Shown: positions 53,891 through 62,715 of the stretch, piece by piece
How the letters are laid out: the number at the start of each line of letters is the position of its first letter
Position numbering within the stretch: the first letter of the stretch is position 1
NCBI RefSeq assembly: GCF_021556435.1
Contig: NZ_JAKGCU010000004.1
Location: 124,001-188,000, forward strand
DNA: 64,000 bases
Direction: 5' to 3'
DNA from: Gordonia tangerina
GTDB taxonomy: Bacteria; Actinomycetota; Actinomycetes; Mycobacteriales; Mycobacteriaceae
The notes under the pieces: generated by a model
What the model saw: the letters and a program-made list of their open reading frames with translations, nothing else
What the model was told of the DNA's origin: nothing
Database searches by the model: none
Position numbers and translations under genes: made by a program

Positions 53891-54332
53891 TCGGGCGACA
53901 CCTCCTACTCTCGGTCCGACGCGCCTGCACCTCGGGTGGGACCTCAGCGCTCCCGTCGGCGGAGCGTGGCTGCCCTATACCGCGCAGATCTCCGATGAGC
54001 TTGCCGGTCTGCAAACATCGGGGTACGAGCGACTCGGCAAGATCTCGTCGATCCGCGTCAATTGGCGAAGCCTGGCACACTACCCGGGTCTCGATGCGGA
54101 AAGCGCTCCCGATGAGTTGCCGCTGATGTCTGTCTGCGGCGAACGCGCATCGGTGACTCTGCTGGTCATCCCGGCGCGGACCTCGTCGACCCTCGCCGCG
54201 GCATTGCTACGGCAGGCCGGGGCCGCACGGGATGAGCTCATCTCGGAGCACACCGCCAAGTATCGGGAAGCGCGCCAGATCCTGTCCCGTGCCGCGGCGC
54301 AGTGTCGAGATGGCGCCGCGACACCTCGCTGA
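53883..54332 (+). CDS. hypothetical protein of 149 residues
   Basis: I do not recognise this protein. It has no obvious membrane segment. LHLGWDLSAPVGGAWLPYTA is followed by a mixed alpha/beta region (ASVTLLVIPARTSS) and a C-terminal helix (KYREARQILSRAAAQ). GTG 53883 overlaps the small peptide gene. The hairpin at 54373 ends the unit. Its coupling to the peptide suggests that the two act together. Confidence 0.6.
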   Translation: MSSRATPPTLGPTRLHLGWDLSAPVGGAWLPYTAQISDELAGLQTSGYERLGKISSIRVNWRSLAHYPGLDAESAPDELPLMSVCGERASVTLLVIPARTSSTLAAALLRQAGAARDELISEHTAKYREARQILSRAAAQCRDGAATPR

Positions 54333-54372
54333 GGTGAACCGCGCATCAGCCGGTGCTCGCCGGACACAACAA

Positions 54373-54399
54373 ACGCCGCCCGAATTTATCGGGCGGCGT
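54373..54399. terminator. intrinsic terminator between convergent genes
   Basis: ACGCCGCCCGA and TCGGGCGGCGT form an 11-bp perfect stem with a five-base loop. On the minus strand it is followed by TTTGTTGTG, so it suits the cold-shock gene; it also ends the plus-strand unit. Confidence 0.85.
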
Positions 54400-54420
54400 C
54401 GGTGTGGCGTGTGCTACTCG

Positions 54421-54627
54421 TCAGAGTGCGGTCACCGAAGTGGCCTGCGGGCCCTTGGGGCCCTGCTCGACCTCGAACTCGACACGCTGCTGCTCCTCGA
54501 GGCTGCGGAATCCGCCGCTCTGGATGGCCGAGTAGTGAACGAAGACGTCACCATCGGTGCTGTTGTCGGGAGCGATGAAGCCGAAGCCCTTTTCGCTGTT
54601 GAACCACTTGACGGTTCCTTGTGCCAT
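54421..54627 (-). CDS. cspA: cold-shock protein CspA family
   Basis: A 68-residue single cold-shock domain: [18 protein letters not shown] (RNP1 KGFGFI) and DVFVHYSAI (RNP2-like VFVHY). It binds single-stranded RNA and DNA. The ATG at 54627 is the family start; a frame-extended start has no support. Confidence 0.95.
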   Translation of the reverse strand: MAQGTVKWFNSEKGFGFIAPDNSTDGDVFVHYSAIQSGGFRSLEEQQRVEFEVEQGPKGPQATSVTAL

Positions 54628-54749
54628 GATGCGGGTACTTCTCTCTTTATGCAGTCGGGCGCCAGTCGGCACCCGAAGTACAATTGTCGCACATCAACCA
54701 CCGACTCCCAGAATCGGTGGACGCAGCTTCTCGTAGCGCGCCGAGTGGC

Positions 54750-55682
54750 TCAGTAAGCCTGCCCCGGGTGCACCACTGCAAGCAGATCCTCCCCGGACCG
54801 ATACCGCCGGAGGTTCTCGGCCATCCACGGCGCCATTGCGCGTGTCAGCCCTGAAGCCGGATTTGCGACATGCGGAGTGATGATGACGTTGGGCAGCGAC
54901 CACAGTGCGTCGTCGGCCGCCGGGGGTTCGGGATCGGTGACGTCGAGCGCCGCACCGGCGATCTCGCCGGTGCGTAACGCTTCGATCAGGGCTACCTGAT
55001 CCACCAGCGGTCCGCGCGCCACGTTGACGATCCACGCATGGGAGGGCAATGCGGCCAACGACTGCGCATCGATCAGGTGATGGGTCGCAGCGGTGGCGGG
55101 CGCGGCGAGGACGACGTGATCGGTCTGCGCCCACACCTCGTCGGTGCGATCGGACGCCACGGTCAGCGCGGCGCCCTCGACCGGCCGGCCGGAGCGGTTG
55201 ACGGCGATGGAGCGAGCCCCGCACGCCGACAGTCGCGGGATCAGCGACGCGGCGATCCCGCCCGCCCCAATGATCGCCACCGTGGACCCGTGCAGGGACC
55301 GGACCGAGGTGTCGATGCGTTCTTTGTCCCAGTGCCGGAGTACCGCCGTATTGATCTGGCGCAGCCCGGCCAACAGCAGGCCCAGCGCATGCTCGGCAAC
55401 GTTGTCGGCGTAGAAGCCCGAGGCGTTGGTCCACACCCGCCGATCGTCGATGACGCCGGCAGCGACGTACTCCTCGATCCCCGCGGTCTTGAGCGCGACC
55501 CACTCGATGTCGTCGTCGAGCTCGGGAAAGTCGGCGACCGCGCCGATCCACACCAGCACCCGGGCATCGCCGAGATCCACGACGCGGCCGCCGGCCGATT
55601 CCACGGCGGCCACCAAATGTTCGTCACGGACCGGTTCGACGGCGACCGGAATCGCGGCGGCGTCGGTCTTTGCGGGGCTCAC
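54750..55682 (-). CDS. D-isomer-specific 2-hydroxyacid dehydrogenase family
   Basis: A 310-residue NAD-dependent dehydrogenase: [17 protein letters not shown] (Rossmann), [10 protein letters not shown] (Arg), DVTDPEPP (Glu region) and ITPHVAN (His). It interconverts a 2-keto acid and a D-hydroxy acid; the substrate is unknown. GTG 55682 overlaps the RNase H stop (GTGA), so the two genes are co-translated. Confidence 0.87.
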   Translation of the reverse strand: MSPAKTDAAAIPVAVEPVRDEHLVAAVESAGGRVVDLGDARVLVWIGAVADFPELDDDIEWVALKTAGIEEYVAAGVIDDRRVWTNASGFYADNVAEHALGLLLAGLRQINTAVLRHWDKERIDTSVRSLHGSTVAIIGAGGIAASLIPRLSACGARSIAVNRSGRPVEGAALTVASDRTDEVWAQTDHVVLAAPATAATHHLIDAQSLAALPSHAWIVNVARGPLVDQVALIEALRTGEIAGAALDVTDPEPPAADDALWSLPNVIITPHVANPASGLTRAMAPWMAENLRRYRSGEDLLAVVHPGQAY

Positions 55683-56200
55683 TTGCGCGCCTCGACGATC
55701 CCGCGGGCGGCGGAGGTGGCCAGTTCGTCGGCGATCTCGTTGTAGTGGTCCCCCGAGTGTCCCTTCACCCATTTCCACGTCACCTCGTGACGCTTCTCCT
55801 CCTCGATGAGGCGGCGCCACAGCTCGGCGTTCTTCACCGGCTTCTTGTCGGAGGTCTTCCACCCGTTGCGCTGCCAGCCGGCCACCCATTTGGTGATGCC
55901 GTTACGCACATAATTCGAGTCCGTGTAGATGATGACCGTGGAGGGCCGGGTCAGCGCCGCGAGCCCCTCGATGGCGCCGGTCAGCTCCATCTTGTTGTTG
56001 GTGGTGGCCGGATCGGCCCCGGACAGTCGCTTCTCGCGTCCGCGGTGACGCAGGATCGCCCCCCATCCACCAGGGCCAGGATTACCCAGGCATGCACCGT
56101 CGGTGGAGATCTCGACCACGTCGTGTGGCTCGGTCGTCTCCGAGGGGAGAAGATCGGTGGACGGTTCGTCGGGGGTGGGTTCGAACAGGGCGTCGGTCAC
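55679..56200 (-). CDS. rnhA: ribonuclease HI
   Basis: A 173-residue RNase HI with the acidic active site: Asp in [15 protein letters not shown], Glu in [12 protein letters not shown], Asp in YTDSNYV and Asp in [21 protein letters not shown] is the His loop. It removes RNA from RNA-DNA hybrids. An N-terminal tail of about 28 residues precedes the fold. Start GTG 56200. Confidence 0.93.
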   Translation of the reverse strand: MTDALFEPTPDEPSTDLLPSETTEPHDVVEISTDGACLGNPGPGGWGAILRHRGREKRLSGADPATTNNKMELTGAIEGLAALTRPSTVIIYTDSNYVRNGITKWVAGWQRNGWKTSDKKPVKNAELWRRLIEEEKRHEVTWKWVKGHSGDHYNEIADELATSAARGIVEARK

Positions 56201-56286
56201 TCACCGAAGGGTACTGCACGGGTGCCATCGGCCGTGCCGAGGAGTTTGACGGGGATCGAGGCCTGCCGCCGACGCGCGCCGACGCC

Positions 56287-56292
56287 TAGTCT
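56287..56292 (+). promoter_or_regulatory. -10 element of tam
   Basis: TAGTCT, six bases before ATG 56299, consistent with a leaderless mRNA. Confidence 0.5.
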
Positions 56293-56298
56293 TGAACC

Positions 56299-57066
56299 AT
56301 GCAGACCTGGGATCCGGACCGTTACCTGCAATTCGCCGACGCTCGTGCCCGCCCCTTCCTCGATCTCATCGCCCAGGTACCGACCGCACCGACCACCATC
56401 GTCGACCTCGGCTGCGGACCCGGCCACCTGACCCGCCACCTGCGAGCTCTGTGGCCCGAATCCCAGATCCTGGGGATCGACTCGTCGCCGCGCATGATCG
56501 AGAAGGCCTTCCGCGAGAACACCGATCCACACGCCAACTACGACATCGCCGACGCCGCCGACTGGTCGCCCAATCAGCCGGTCGATCTGATCGTGTCCAA
56601 CGCGATGTTCCAGTGGCTTCCCGACCCGATGGCGATCATCGACCGCCTGCTCGGTCACCTCAACGACGGCGGCGTCTTCGCGGTCCAGGTCCCGGACAAC
56701 ACCGGGTCGCCGATGCACCGCGAGCTACGCGACCTCGCCGACGATCCCCGCTTCGCCGAACAACTGCGCGACGTGCGGCGGATGCCCGGTTTCGACCCGG
56801 CCGACCTCCTCGCCTTCTTCACCGAACGTGGCTTCACGACCAACACCTGGTCGACTACGTATCTGCACGTGCTGCACGGCGACGACCCCGTCTACGACTG
56901 GAGCGCGGGGACCACCGCGCGGCCTTACCTGACGGCACTGGACGACGACGACTGCGAGACCTTCATGGCCGAGTACAAGCAGCGCCTGCGTGACGCCTAC
57001 CCGCCGCAATCGGTGGGCACTGTGCTGCCGTTCCGGAGGACCTTCGCGGTCGCCACGCCGTTCTGA
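56299..57066 (+). CDS. tam: trans-aconitate 2-methyltransferase
   Basis: A 255-residue SAM-dependent methyltransferase: MQTWDPDRYLQFADARARPF is the family start, VDLGCGPGHLTRHL the SAM motif, SNAMFQWLPD the post-motif. It methylates trans-aconitate, a damaged form of the TCA intermediate cis-aconitate. Citrate synthase genes lie 1.5 kb further on. Confidence 0.9.
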   Translation: MQTWDPDRYLQFADARARPFLDLIAQVPTAPTTIVDLGCGPGHLTRHLRALWPESQILGIDSSPRMIEKAFRENTDPHANYDIADAADWSPNQPVDLIVSNAMFQWLPDPMAIIDRLLGHLNDGGVFAVQVPDNTGSPMHRELRDLADDPRFAEQLRDVRRMPGFDPADLLAFFTERGFTTNTWSTTYLHVLHGDDPVYDWSAGTTARPYLTALDDDDCETFMAEYKQRLRDAYPPQSVGTVLPFRRTFAVATPF

Positions 57067-57173
57067 CCCGCGCTGGTGCCGACGATGGACACGGCGTCGT
57101 CGAAATCGTGACAACTGTGCGGCGGTGACGGGACACGTCACCCCACGGCAACCGTCCGTACACGCCACAGCCA

Positions 57174-57179
57174 TACGTT
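57174..57179 (+). promoter_or_regulatory. -10 element of mgtE
   Basis: TACGTT (TANNNT form), seven bases before GTG 57187; leaderless start likely. Confidence 0.4.
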
Positions 57180-57186
57180 GCGGTGC

Positions 57187-58524
57187 GTGATCACCACAGC
57201 TGCCGATCGGATCGGCCACCTCGTCCGAGCCGGCGACCTCCCGGCCGTCGCGGCGGATCTACAGGCCATGCCATCCGACGACGTGGCCGCCCTCATCGAA
57301 CAACTCCCGCGGCGGCACCGCGGCGTGACTTTTCGACTGCTCGGTAAAGAGGCCGCCAACGCCGTTTTCGACGCACTTCCCCCGCCATTCCAGCGTGGCC
57401 TGGTGGAGGAACTCGGGACCGCCGAGGTCGCCTCGGCCTTCCGCGAACTCGATCCCGACGACCGCGCAGAACTCCTCGACGAACTCCCTGCATCGGTCGC
57501 CAAGGCGCTCGTGCGCGGGCTGTCGCCCGGCGAGCGGGAGATCACCGGAATCGTCCTCGGGTACCCGCGCGGGTCGGTCGGCCGCCGCATGAGCCCGGAG
57601 TTCGTCCACGCATACCCGGACGAGACCGTGGCACAGGCGCTCGATCGGATACGCACGAACGGCCGCGACGCCGAGACGATCTACGCCGTGCCGGTCGTCG
57701 ACCGCGGGCGCCGACTCTGCGGCATGCTCTCCCTGCGTGATCTTCTGCTCGCCGACCCGGAATCGCAGCCGGGCGAACACATGTCGGAACCGATCTACGC
57801 GCACGCGCTCGACGACGCCGAACCCGCCTCGTTCCGATGTGTGGAGCGGGGCATCCTGGCCATGCCGGTGGTGGATTCGGAGAACCGCCTGGTGGGAGTC
57901 CTCACCATCGACGATGCCGTCGACGTCGTCGAACAGGCGCGCGATGTCGACGAGGCGCGCAGCGGTGCCCGCGAACGCCTCGAGGAACCCTACCTCGTCT
58001 CATCGATCCTCAGCATCACGCGGGCACGCATCGTCTGGCTGTTCGTGCTCGCGGTATCGGCGATTCTGACCGTCAATGTGCTGGAGTTCTTCGAGGGCAC
58101 CCTCGAACAGGAAGTCGCGCTGGCACTGTTCATCCCGCTGCTCACCGGAATCGGCGGCAATACCGGGTCGCAGGCCGCCACCACCATCACCCGTGCGCTG
58201 GCGGTCCACGAGCTCGCACCGCGGGATGTCCTGCGCGTCGCAGGTAAGGAGATCCGGGTCGGCGTCACGTTGGGGACATTCCTGGGCACAGTCGGTTTCG
58301 CGGTCGCCGCGGCCGTCTACGGTCTCGACATCGGCATCGTGATCGGCACGACCATCCTCGCCATCTGCGCGCTGGCGGCCACGGTCGGCGGGATCATGCC
58401 GTTGATCGCCCGCATCTGTCGGGTCGATCCCGCGGTGTTCTCCACACCGTTCATCTCCACGTTCTGCGACGCCACCGGACTCATCATCTATTTCACCATC
58501 GCCAAGTCGGTGCTGGGCATCTGA
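57187..58524 (+). CDS. mgtE: magnesium transporter MgtE
   Basis: A 445-residue Mg2+ channel: N-terminal helical domain (residues 1-115), two CBS domains (115-245, MPVVDSENRLVGVLTIDDAV) that sense Mg2+, a connecting helix and five transmembrane helices. GIGGNTGSQAATTITRAL and STPFISTFCDATGLI (conserved Asp) form the pore region. The GTG at 57187 agrees with the -10 spacing. Confidence 0.93.
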   Translation: MITTAADRIGHLVRAGDLPAVAADLQAMPSDDVAALIEQLPRRHRGVTFRLLGKEAANAVFDALPPPFQRGLVEELGTAEVASAFRELDPDDRAELLDELPASVAKALVRGLSPGEREITGIVLGYPRGSVGRRMSPEFVHAYPDETVAQALDRIRTNGRDAETIYAVPVVDRGRRLCGMLSLRDLLLADPESQPGEHMSEPIYAHALDDAEPASFRCVERGILAMPVVDSENRLVGVLTIDDAVDVVEQARDVDEARSGARERLEEPYLVSSILSITRARIVWLFVLAVSAILTVNVLEFFEGTLEQEVALALFIPLLTGIGGNTGSQAATTITRALAVHELAPRDVLRVAGKEIRVGVTLGTFLGTVGFAVAAAVYGLDIGIVIGTTILAICALAATVGGIMPLIARICRVDPAVFSTPFISTFCDATGLIIYFTIAKSVLGI

Positions 58525-58545
58525 GGGCGCCGAGTCCGGCGACGC

Positions 58546-59778
58546 TCAGTACTTCGTCGGGCGAACACCGGTGTAGACCCCTTCGGGCCGGAACCGCAGC
58601 CGGGTTTCGTGAAACTCCTCGAGTGCGTGTGCCGTCCAGCCGACCATCCGCGCCACCGCGAAGATGGTCTCGGCGGCGTCGGGCCGCATCCGGTGGGCCA
58701 GCGCGAGTGCTGCGAGCGCCAGATCCGAGTTCACGAATGTATCCGACGGCAGGCGACGCTCGATCTCCTCGAGCGCATCGACAACCCTCGGATCGGCGGT
58801 CGACGAGGTGCGCAGCATCTCGATGAGCACCTCGGCGCGCGGATCACGATGGCGGTACACGATGTGTCCGGTTCCGGGGATCGGGCCGCCGAGATACATC
58901 TGGTCGGCCATCGCCGCACGCGGATCAGCGACGGCGCCGGCCAGCATCCGGTAGGCGAATGTCGTTGCGCCACCGTGTATCGGCCCATCGAACGCCCCGA
59001 GCCCCGCGCTCAGGACCGCGTACACGTTGCCGCGCGCACTGGCCGCCACGCGGGCCGCGACCGCGCCCGCCGACAGGTCGTGGTCGGCGAGCAACACCAG
59101 TGCGGCGTCGAGCACGCGGATCGTCTCGGCGGCGGCCGGCTCGGCGGTGAGACACGGCCACAGTCGTTGGGCCAGAGCGCCCTTCGACGACGCACCGCCG
59201 GGCGACAGCACGTCGACCGCGGCGGCGATGGTGGTGGCTGCGGCGGTGGTCACCGCGGACCGGGCCCGGTCGTGACGTTGCGCGTCGCGCGCACCCAAGA
59301 CGTCGGTGGTGAGCCGGATCAGGTCGAGCCCGCGGGCGTGCGGACCGGCGAGGGAAACGATCGAATCCCTTGCCGACGAGTCGATTCGGGACAACGAATC
59401 CCAGTCGACCTCGTTGTCCCACAACATGTTCGCCACCTTCTCGAATGACACGGTCCGCGCAAGGTCGGCCGCGTCACACCCGCGGTAGTACAGGTGATCG
59501 TCCTGCAGCAGGGTCAGTTGTGTGCGAATACGTTCGACGACCCCCGCCGGCGCCCTACGCACCCGCGCCGACATCAACGCTTCCACCTCGTCGACGCCGA
59601 ACACGCTCCCGTCGACTCCGTCGATGCGCACACTGGTCATCCGACCGCGACTGACGTAGGCGTACACAGTGGCCGTCTTGACCCCGAGCAGCTTCGCGAC
59701 CTGCTCGGTGGTCAGGTAGTCGCGGCCATCGTGCCGGATCGGCTTCGGGAATCGGCGGGTGTGGGTCCGAGGCGCCAT
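58546..59778 (-). CDS. citrate synthase fused to an N-terminal helix-turn-helix
   Basis: 410 residues. Residues 20-70 are a helix-turn-helix of MerR/excisionase type (YLTTEQVAKLLGVKTATVYA; then SRGRM). The rest is citrate synthase: GLGAFDGPIHGGATTFA (His), GTGHIVYRHRDPRAE (His) and a C-terminal ARMVGWTAHALEE. The usual NVDFY Asp region reads VNSDLALAALALAH. Such fusions may be enzymes, regulators or both. Divergent from a second citrate synthase gene, with palindromes between them. It could bind that DNA and sense a metabolite (inference). Confidence 0.82.
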   Translation of the reverse strand: MAPRTHTRRFPKPIRHDGRDYLTTEQVAKLLGVKTATVYAYVSRGRMTSVRIDGVDGSVFGVDEVEALMSARVRRAPAGVVERIRTQLTLLQDDHLYYRGCDAADLARTVSFEKVANMLWDNEVDWDSLSRIDSSARDSIVSLAGPHARGLDLIRLTTDVLGARDAQRHDRARSAVTTAAATTIAAAVDVLSPGGASSKGALAQRLWPCLTAEPAAAETIRVLDAALVLLADHDLSAGAVAARVAASARGNVYAVLSAGLGAFDGPIHGGATTFAYRMLAGAVADPRAAMADQMYLGGPIPGTGHIVYRHRDPRAEVLIEMLRTSSTADPRVVDALEEIERRLPSDTFVNSDLALAALALAHRMRPDAAETIFAVARMVGWTAHALEEFHETRLRFRPEGVYTGVRPTKY

Positions 59779-59781
59779 ACA

Positions 59782-59814
59782 TTGATGAAATCAACATTGA
59801 CCCTATCGATCAAT
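59782..59814. promoter_or_regulatory. double inverted repeat between divergent citrate synthase genes
   Basis: TTGAT (59782) with ATCAA (59790), and ATTGA (59796) with TCAAT (59810), make two dyads with a common ATTGAT core. They start four bases from the minus-strand ATG and lie 58 bases before the plus-strand ATG. This is an operator candidate for the linked helix-turn-helix fusion. Confidence 0.5.
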
Positions 59815-59872
59815 ACTCGCATCGTGGCAGGTGAGGCGACCTCGACTCGCCGAACACGAACGGAGACCTACG

Positions 59873-60997
59873 ATGAACCAACTGATCGCCCCCGAAGGCC
59901 TGGCGAATGTGGTCGTCGCCGACACCGAGATCGGCGACGTCCGCGGCGACGAGGGCTTCTACCACTACCGTGAGCATTCGGCGATCGACCTCGCGCGGAC
60001 GCGGTCATTCGAGGAGGTCTGGTACCTGTTCGTCCACGGCGCACTTCCCGATGCACATCAGCTCACGCAGTTCCGCACCACGACAGCGCAATTGCGTCCA
60101 CTCCCGGACGAGTTGGCCGGCCTGCTGCGCGCATCGGCCCTGCTCGGCGACGGCCGCGACACCCTCGCGGGCCTGCGGACGGTGTTGTCGGCGGCCGGTC
60201 CCGCACTCGAGGTCGCGCCCTTGTGGGAGAGCGATGCCGATTCCATCCGCCACGACTCGATGCGGGCGGCAGCGATGACACCGACGATCCTGGCTGCGCT
60301 GCACCGGATTCGCAGCGGCGAGGACCCGGTCGAACCCGACCCGGAGTTGCCGGTCGCCGCCAACTGGCTCTACCAGTTGACCGGACGCCGCGCCCCGGAC
60401 GAGCACGTGCGGGCCGTCGAGCAGTATCTGATCGCCACGATCGAACACGGGTTCAACGCCTCCACGTTCACCGCCCGGGTCATCGCGTCCACCGGTGCCG
60501 ACATCCACGCGGCGGTCTGTGGTGCGCTGGGCGCGTTCTCGGGTCCGCTGCACGGTGGGGCACCCGACCGGGCGTTGGATTCGCTCGACGAGATCGCCCG
60601 CCACGGTGACGCCACCGCCTGGGCGCGGGAACAGATCGCCGACCGCCGCCGCATCATGGGCTTCGGCCACGCGGTGTACCGCACGGTCGATCCGCGGTCG
60701 GAGTTGCTGCGCGAGATCGCCCTCGGCCTCGGCGGCCCCACCGTCGAACGAGCCGTCGAGGTGGAGCGTCAGGTGGTCGACGTCCTGCGTGAAGCGCACC
60801 CCGACCAACCCCGGTACGCCAACGTCGAGTTCTATGCGGGCGTCGTGATGGATGCCTGCGGGGTCCCCAGGTCCATGTTCACGCCCACCTTCGCCGTCAG
60901 CCGGGTGGTGGGTTGGTGCGCCAACATCGCCGAGCAGGCCCGCTCGCGCAAGATCATCCGGCCTCGCGCGCGGTATGTGGGTCCCGCGCCCCGCTGA
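59873..60997 (+). CDS. citA: citrate synthase (second gene)
   Basis: A 374-residue citrate synthase family protein. EGFYHYREHSAIDLA is the substrate-binding start, GALGAFSGPLHGGAPDRAL (His) and MGFGHAVYRTVDPRSELL (His) are active-site segments. The catalytic Asp of the usual NVDFYSG motif appears as Glu in ANVEFYAGVVMDACGVP. VSRVVGWCANIAEQ is the C-terminal motif, with Asn where His is common. The ATG at 59873 follows CGGAGACC. It could be a citrate, 2-methylcitrate or related synthase. Confidence 0.85.
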   Translation: MNQLIAPEGLANVVVADTEIGDVRGDEGFYHYREHSAIDLARTRSFEEVWYLFVHGALPDAHQLTQFRTTTAQLRPLPDELAGLLRASALLGDGRDTLAGLRTVLSAAGPALEVAPLWESDADSIRHDSMRAAAMTPTILAALHRIRSGEDPVEPDPELPVAANWLYQLTGRRAPDEHVRAVEQYLIATIEHGFNASTFTARVIASTGADIHAAVCGALGAFSGPLHGGAPDRALDSLDEIARHGDATAWAREQIADRRRIMGFGHAVYRTVDPRSELLREIALGLGGPTVERAVEVERQVVDVLREAHPDQPRYANVEFYAGVVMDACGVPRSMFTPTFAVSRVVGWCANIAEQARSRKIIRPRARYVGPAPR

Positions 60998-61107
60998 CCT
61001 GCGACAGCTTTCGGTCACGCCTACATCTCGGTTCGGCTCGGGATCTGTGGACCTCGATCAACATCTGTAACACTGGCACCACAGTCGCCGGGTGTGCAGG
61101 GGGTCTC

Positions 61108-62373
61108 ATGGTCAGCCGACATGTACTTGTCACCGGGCCGGTGGTCATGGCGCTCGCAGTGAGCGCCATCGCCGTCGGTCCGGCTGCGCCCGCGCACGCA
61201 TCGATCTGCAGTGCCGTCGGATTCCACGGCGGCGACGTCGGCAGCACCGGCAGCAGTGGCTCCAGTGAGATCGGCCTCGGCAGTGCCGACTTCGGCAGTT
61301 ACCGCGCGAACGGCAAGAAACCACAAGGACCGCTGGCCAGATTGCGGGGTGCCAGCACCGCCGTCGCGTGGGTCACCGGACCGCGCAGCCGCAACCGTAC
61401 CGATCAGCGGTTCTCCATCACCGCCACCGACGTCGGGGTGCCGTGGGACAACGGGTCCGGTCAGGTGTTGATGGCCTTCGGCGACACGTGGGGTCGGTGC
61501 GCGGGCCAGATGGTGTGGCGCCACAACACTCTGTTGCGCAGCGACGGAAACGCGAACCTGGACAAGGGCATCACTTTCCCGGATGCCATCCCCGGGTCGG
61601 TGCGTTCGGGAGCGTCGGTGACACCCCAGCATCCGACATTCGCCCAACCCATGCTCAACGCGATCGGTGTGCGCAACATCGAGGTCGGCAAGATCCCGAC
61701 AGGCGGCATCGCGATCAACGGCGTCCAGTACATGAGCTACATGTCCATCCGTCGGTGGCTGTCGCCCGGCCGGTGGGCGACCGGGTACTCGGCGATCGCG
61801 GTGTCGCGTGACAACGGCCAGACCTGGGTCACCGACAATCGAACCATTCGGATGAACGCCGATGTGACCGTTCCCGGGGTTCGTCAGATCGCTGCGGGGC
61901 ACGGGCGTTTCCAGATGGGCGCATTCCTGCGGTCGGGTGATTACGTCTATCAGTACGGCACTCCGAGCGGACGATTCGGCGCCGCCTTCGTCGCCCGGGT
62001 CCGTCCCGCCGACATCCTCGATCTGAGCCGCTATCAGTACTACCGCGGTGGCGGGACGTGGTCGGCGGAGCCGGCCGCCGCGGCGCCCATCGTCCGCCAG
62101 CCGGTCAGCGAGATGTCGGTGGCGTACAACACCTTTCTGAAGCGATTCGTGATGCTCACCGAACAGACCGGCAGCATCATGATGCGGACCTCGCCGACAC
62201 CGGTGGGTCCGTGGAGCGGCCCGAAGGTGATCGTGCCGGCCGCCCAGACCAAGGGCCTGTACGCGCCCTACATCCATCCTCGTGCGACCGGACAGCAGCT
62301 GTATTTCGTGGCGTCCCGATGGGACGACTACAACGTGATGCTGATCCGCACCGATCTCGCGAAGGTCCGTTGA
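61108..62373 (+). CDS. secreted DUF4185 protein
   Basis: A 421-residue exported protein: signal peptide (VMALAVSAIAVGPAAPAHA, cleaved near residue 32), then repeated beta-propeller-like segments (LMAFGDTWGRC; AIAVSRDNGQTWVTD; YVYQYGTPSGRFGAAFVARV). DUF4185 proteins of actinobacteria resemble glycosidase/sialidase-fold propellers, but their function is mostly unproven. Start ATG 61108. Confidence 0.78.
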   Translation: MVSRHVLVTGPVVMALAVSAIAVGPAAPAHASICSAVGFHGGDVGSTGSSGSSEIGLGSADFGSYRANGKKPQGPLARLRGASTAVAWVTGPRSRNRTDQRFSITATDVGVPWDNGSGQVLMAFGDTWGRCAGQMVWRHNTLLRSDGNANLDKGITFPDAIPGSVRSGASVTPQHPTFAQPMLNAIGVRNIEVGKIPTGGIAINGVQYMSYMSIRRWLSPGRWATGYSAIAVSRDNGQTWVTDNRTIRMNADVTVPGVRQIAAGHGRFQMGAFLRSGDYVYQYGTPSGRFGAAFVARVRPADILDLSRYQYYRGGGTWSAEPAAAAPIVRQPVSEMSVAYNTFLKRFVMLTEQTGSIMMRTSPTPVGPWSGPKVIVPAAQTKGLYAPYIHPRATGQQLYFVASRWDDYNVMLIRTDLAKVR

Positions 62374-62501
62374 CAACCGACGGCGACTCGACCGATCGCA
62401 TGGCCGGGGTGGGGGCATCGGCGTAACGTCGAGCGTGTGGCACGTCCAGCACGCGGCACGTCACCAGTCAGTTCGGCATCCGCTCACGCTGAGGAGTGAC
62501 C

Positions 62502-62669
62502 ATGAATCAACCGGTTCCACCCCCGCCACCGCCCCCGGAACCCGTTCCGGCACCGGAACCCATCCCCGAGCCGCCACCCGAACCACCGATCCCGGTGCCC
62601 GAGCCGGAACCCATTCCCCAGCCCGGGCCGCCGGAACCGGAACCACCACCGCGACCGACGGTCATCTGA
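62502..62669 (+). CDS. 55-residue proline-rich peptide
   Basis: ATG 62502 follows GAGGAGTGACC. The peptide (MNQPVPPPPPPPEPVPAPEP and so on, ending PRPTVI) is over half proline with Glu spaced through it. There is no signal or membrane segment. The strong ribosome site and the short, clean frame suggest that it is expressed. It would form a stiff polyproline rod. Function unknown. Confidence 0.5.
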   Translation: MNQPVPPPPPPPEPVPAPEPIPEPPPEPPIPVPEPEPIPQPGPPEPEPPPRPTVI

Positions 62670-62715
62670 CACCGAGCGTCTCACGCGGGACGCCGGTTCT
62701 GCGAACAGGAGTGTG

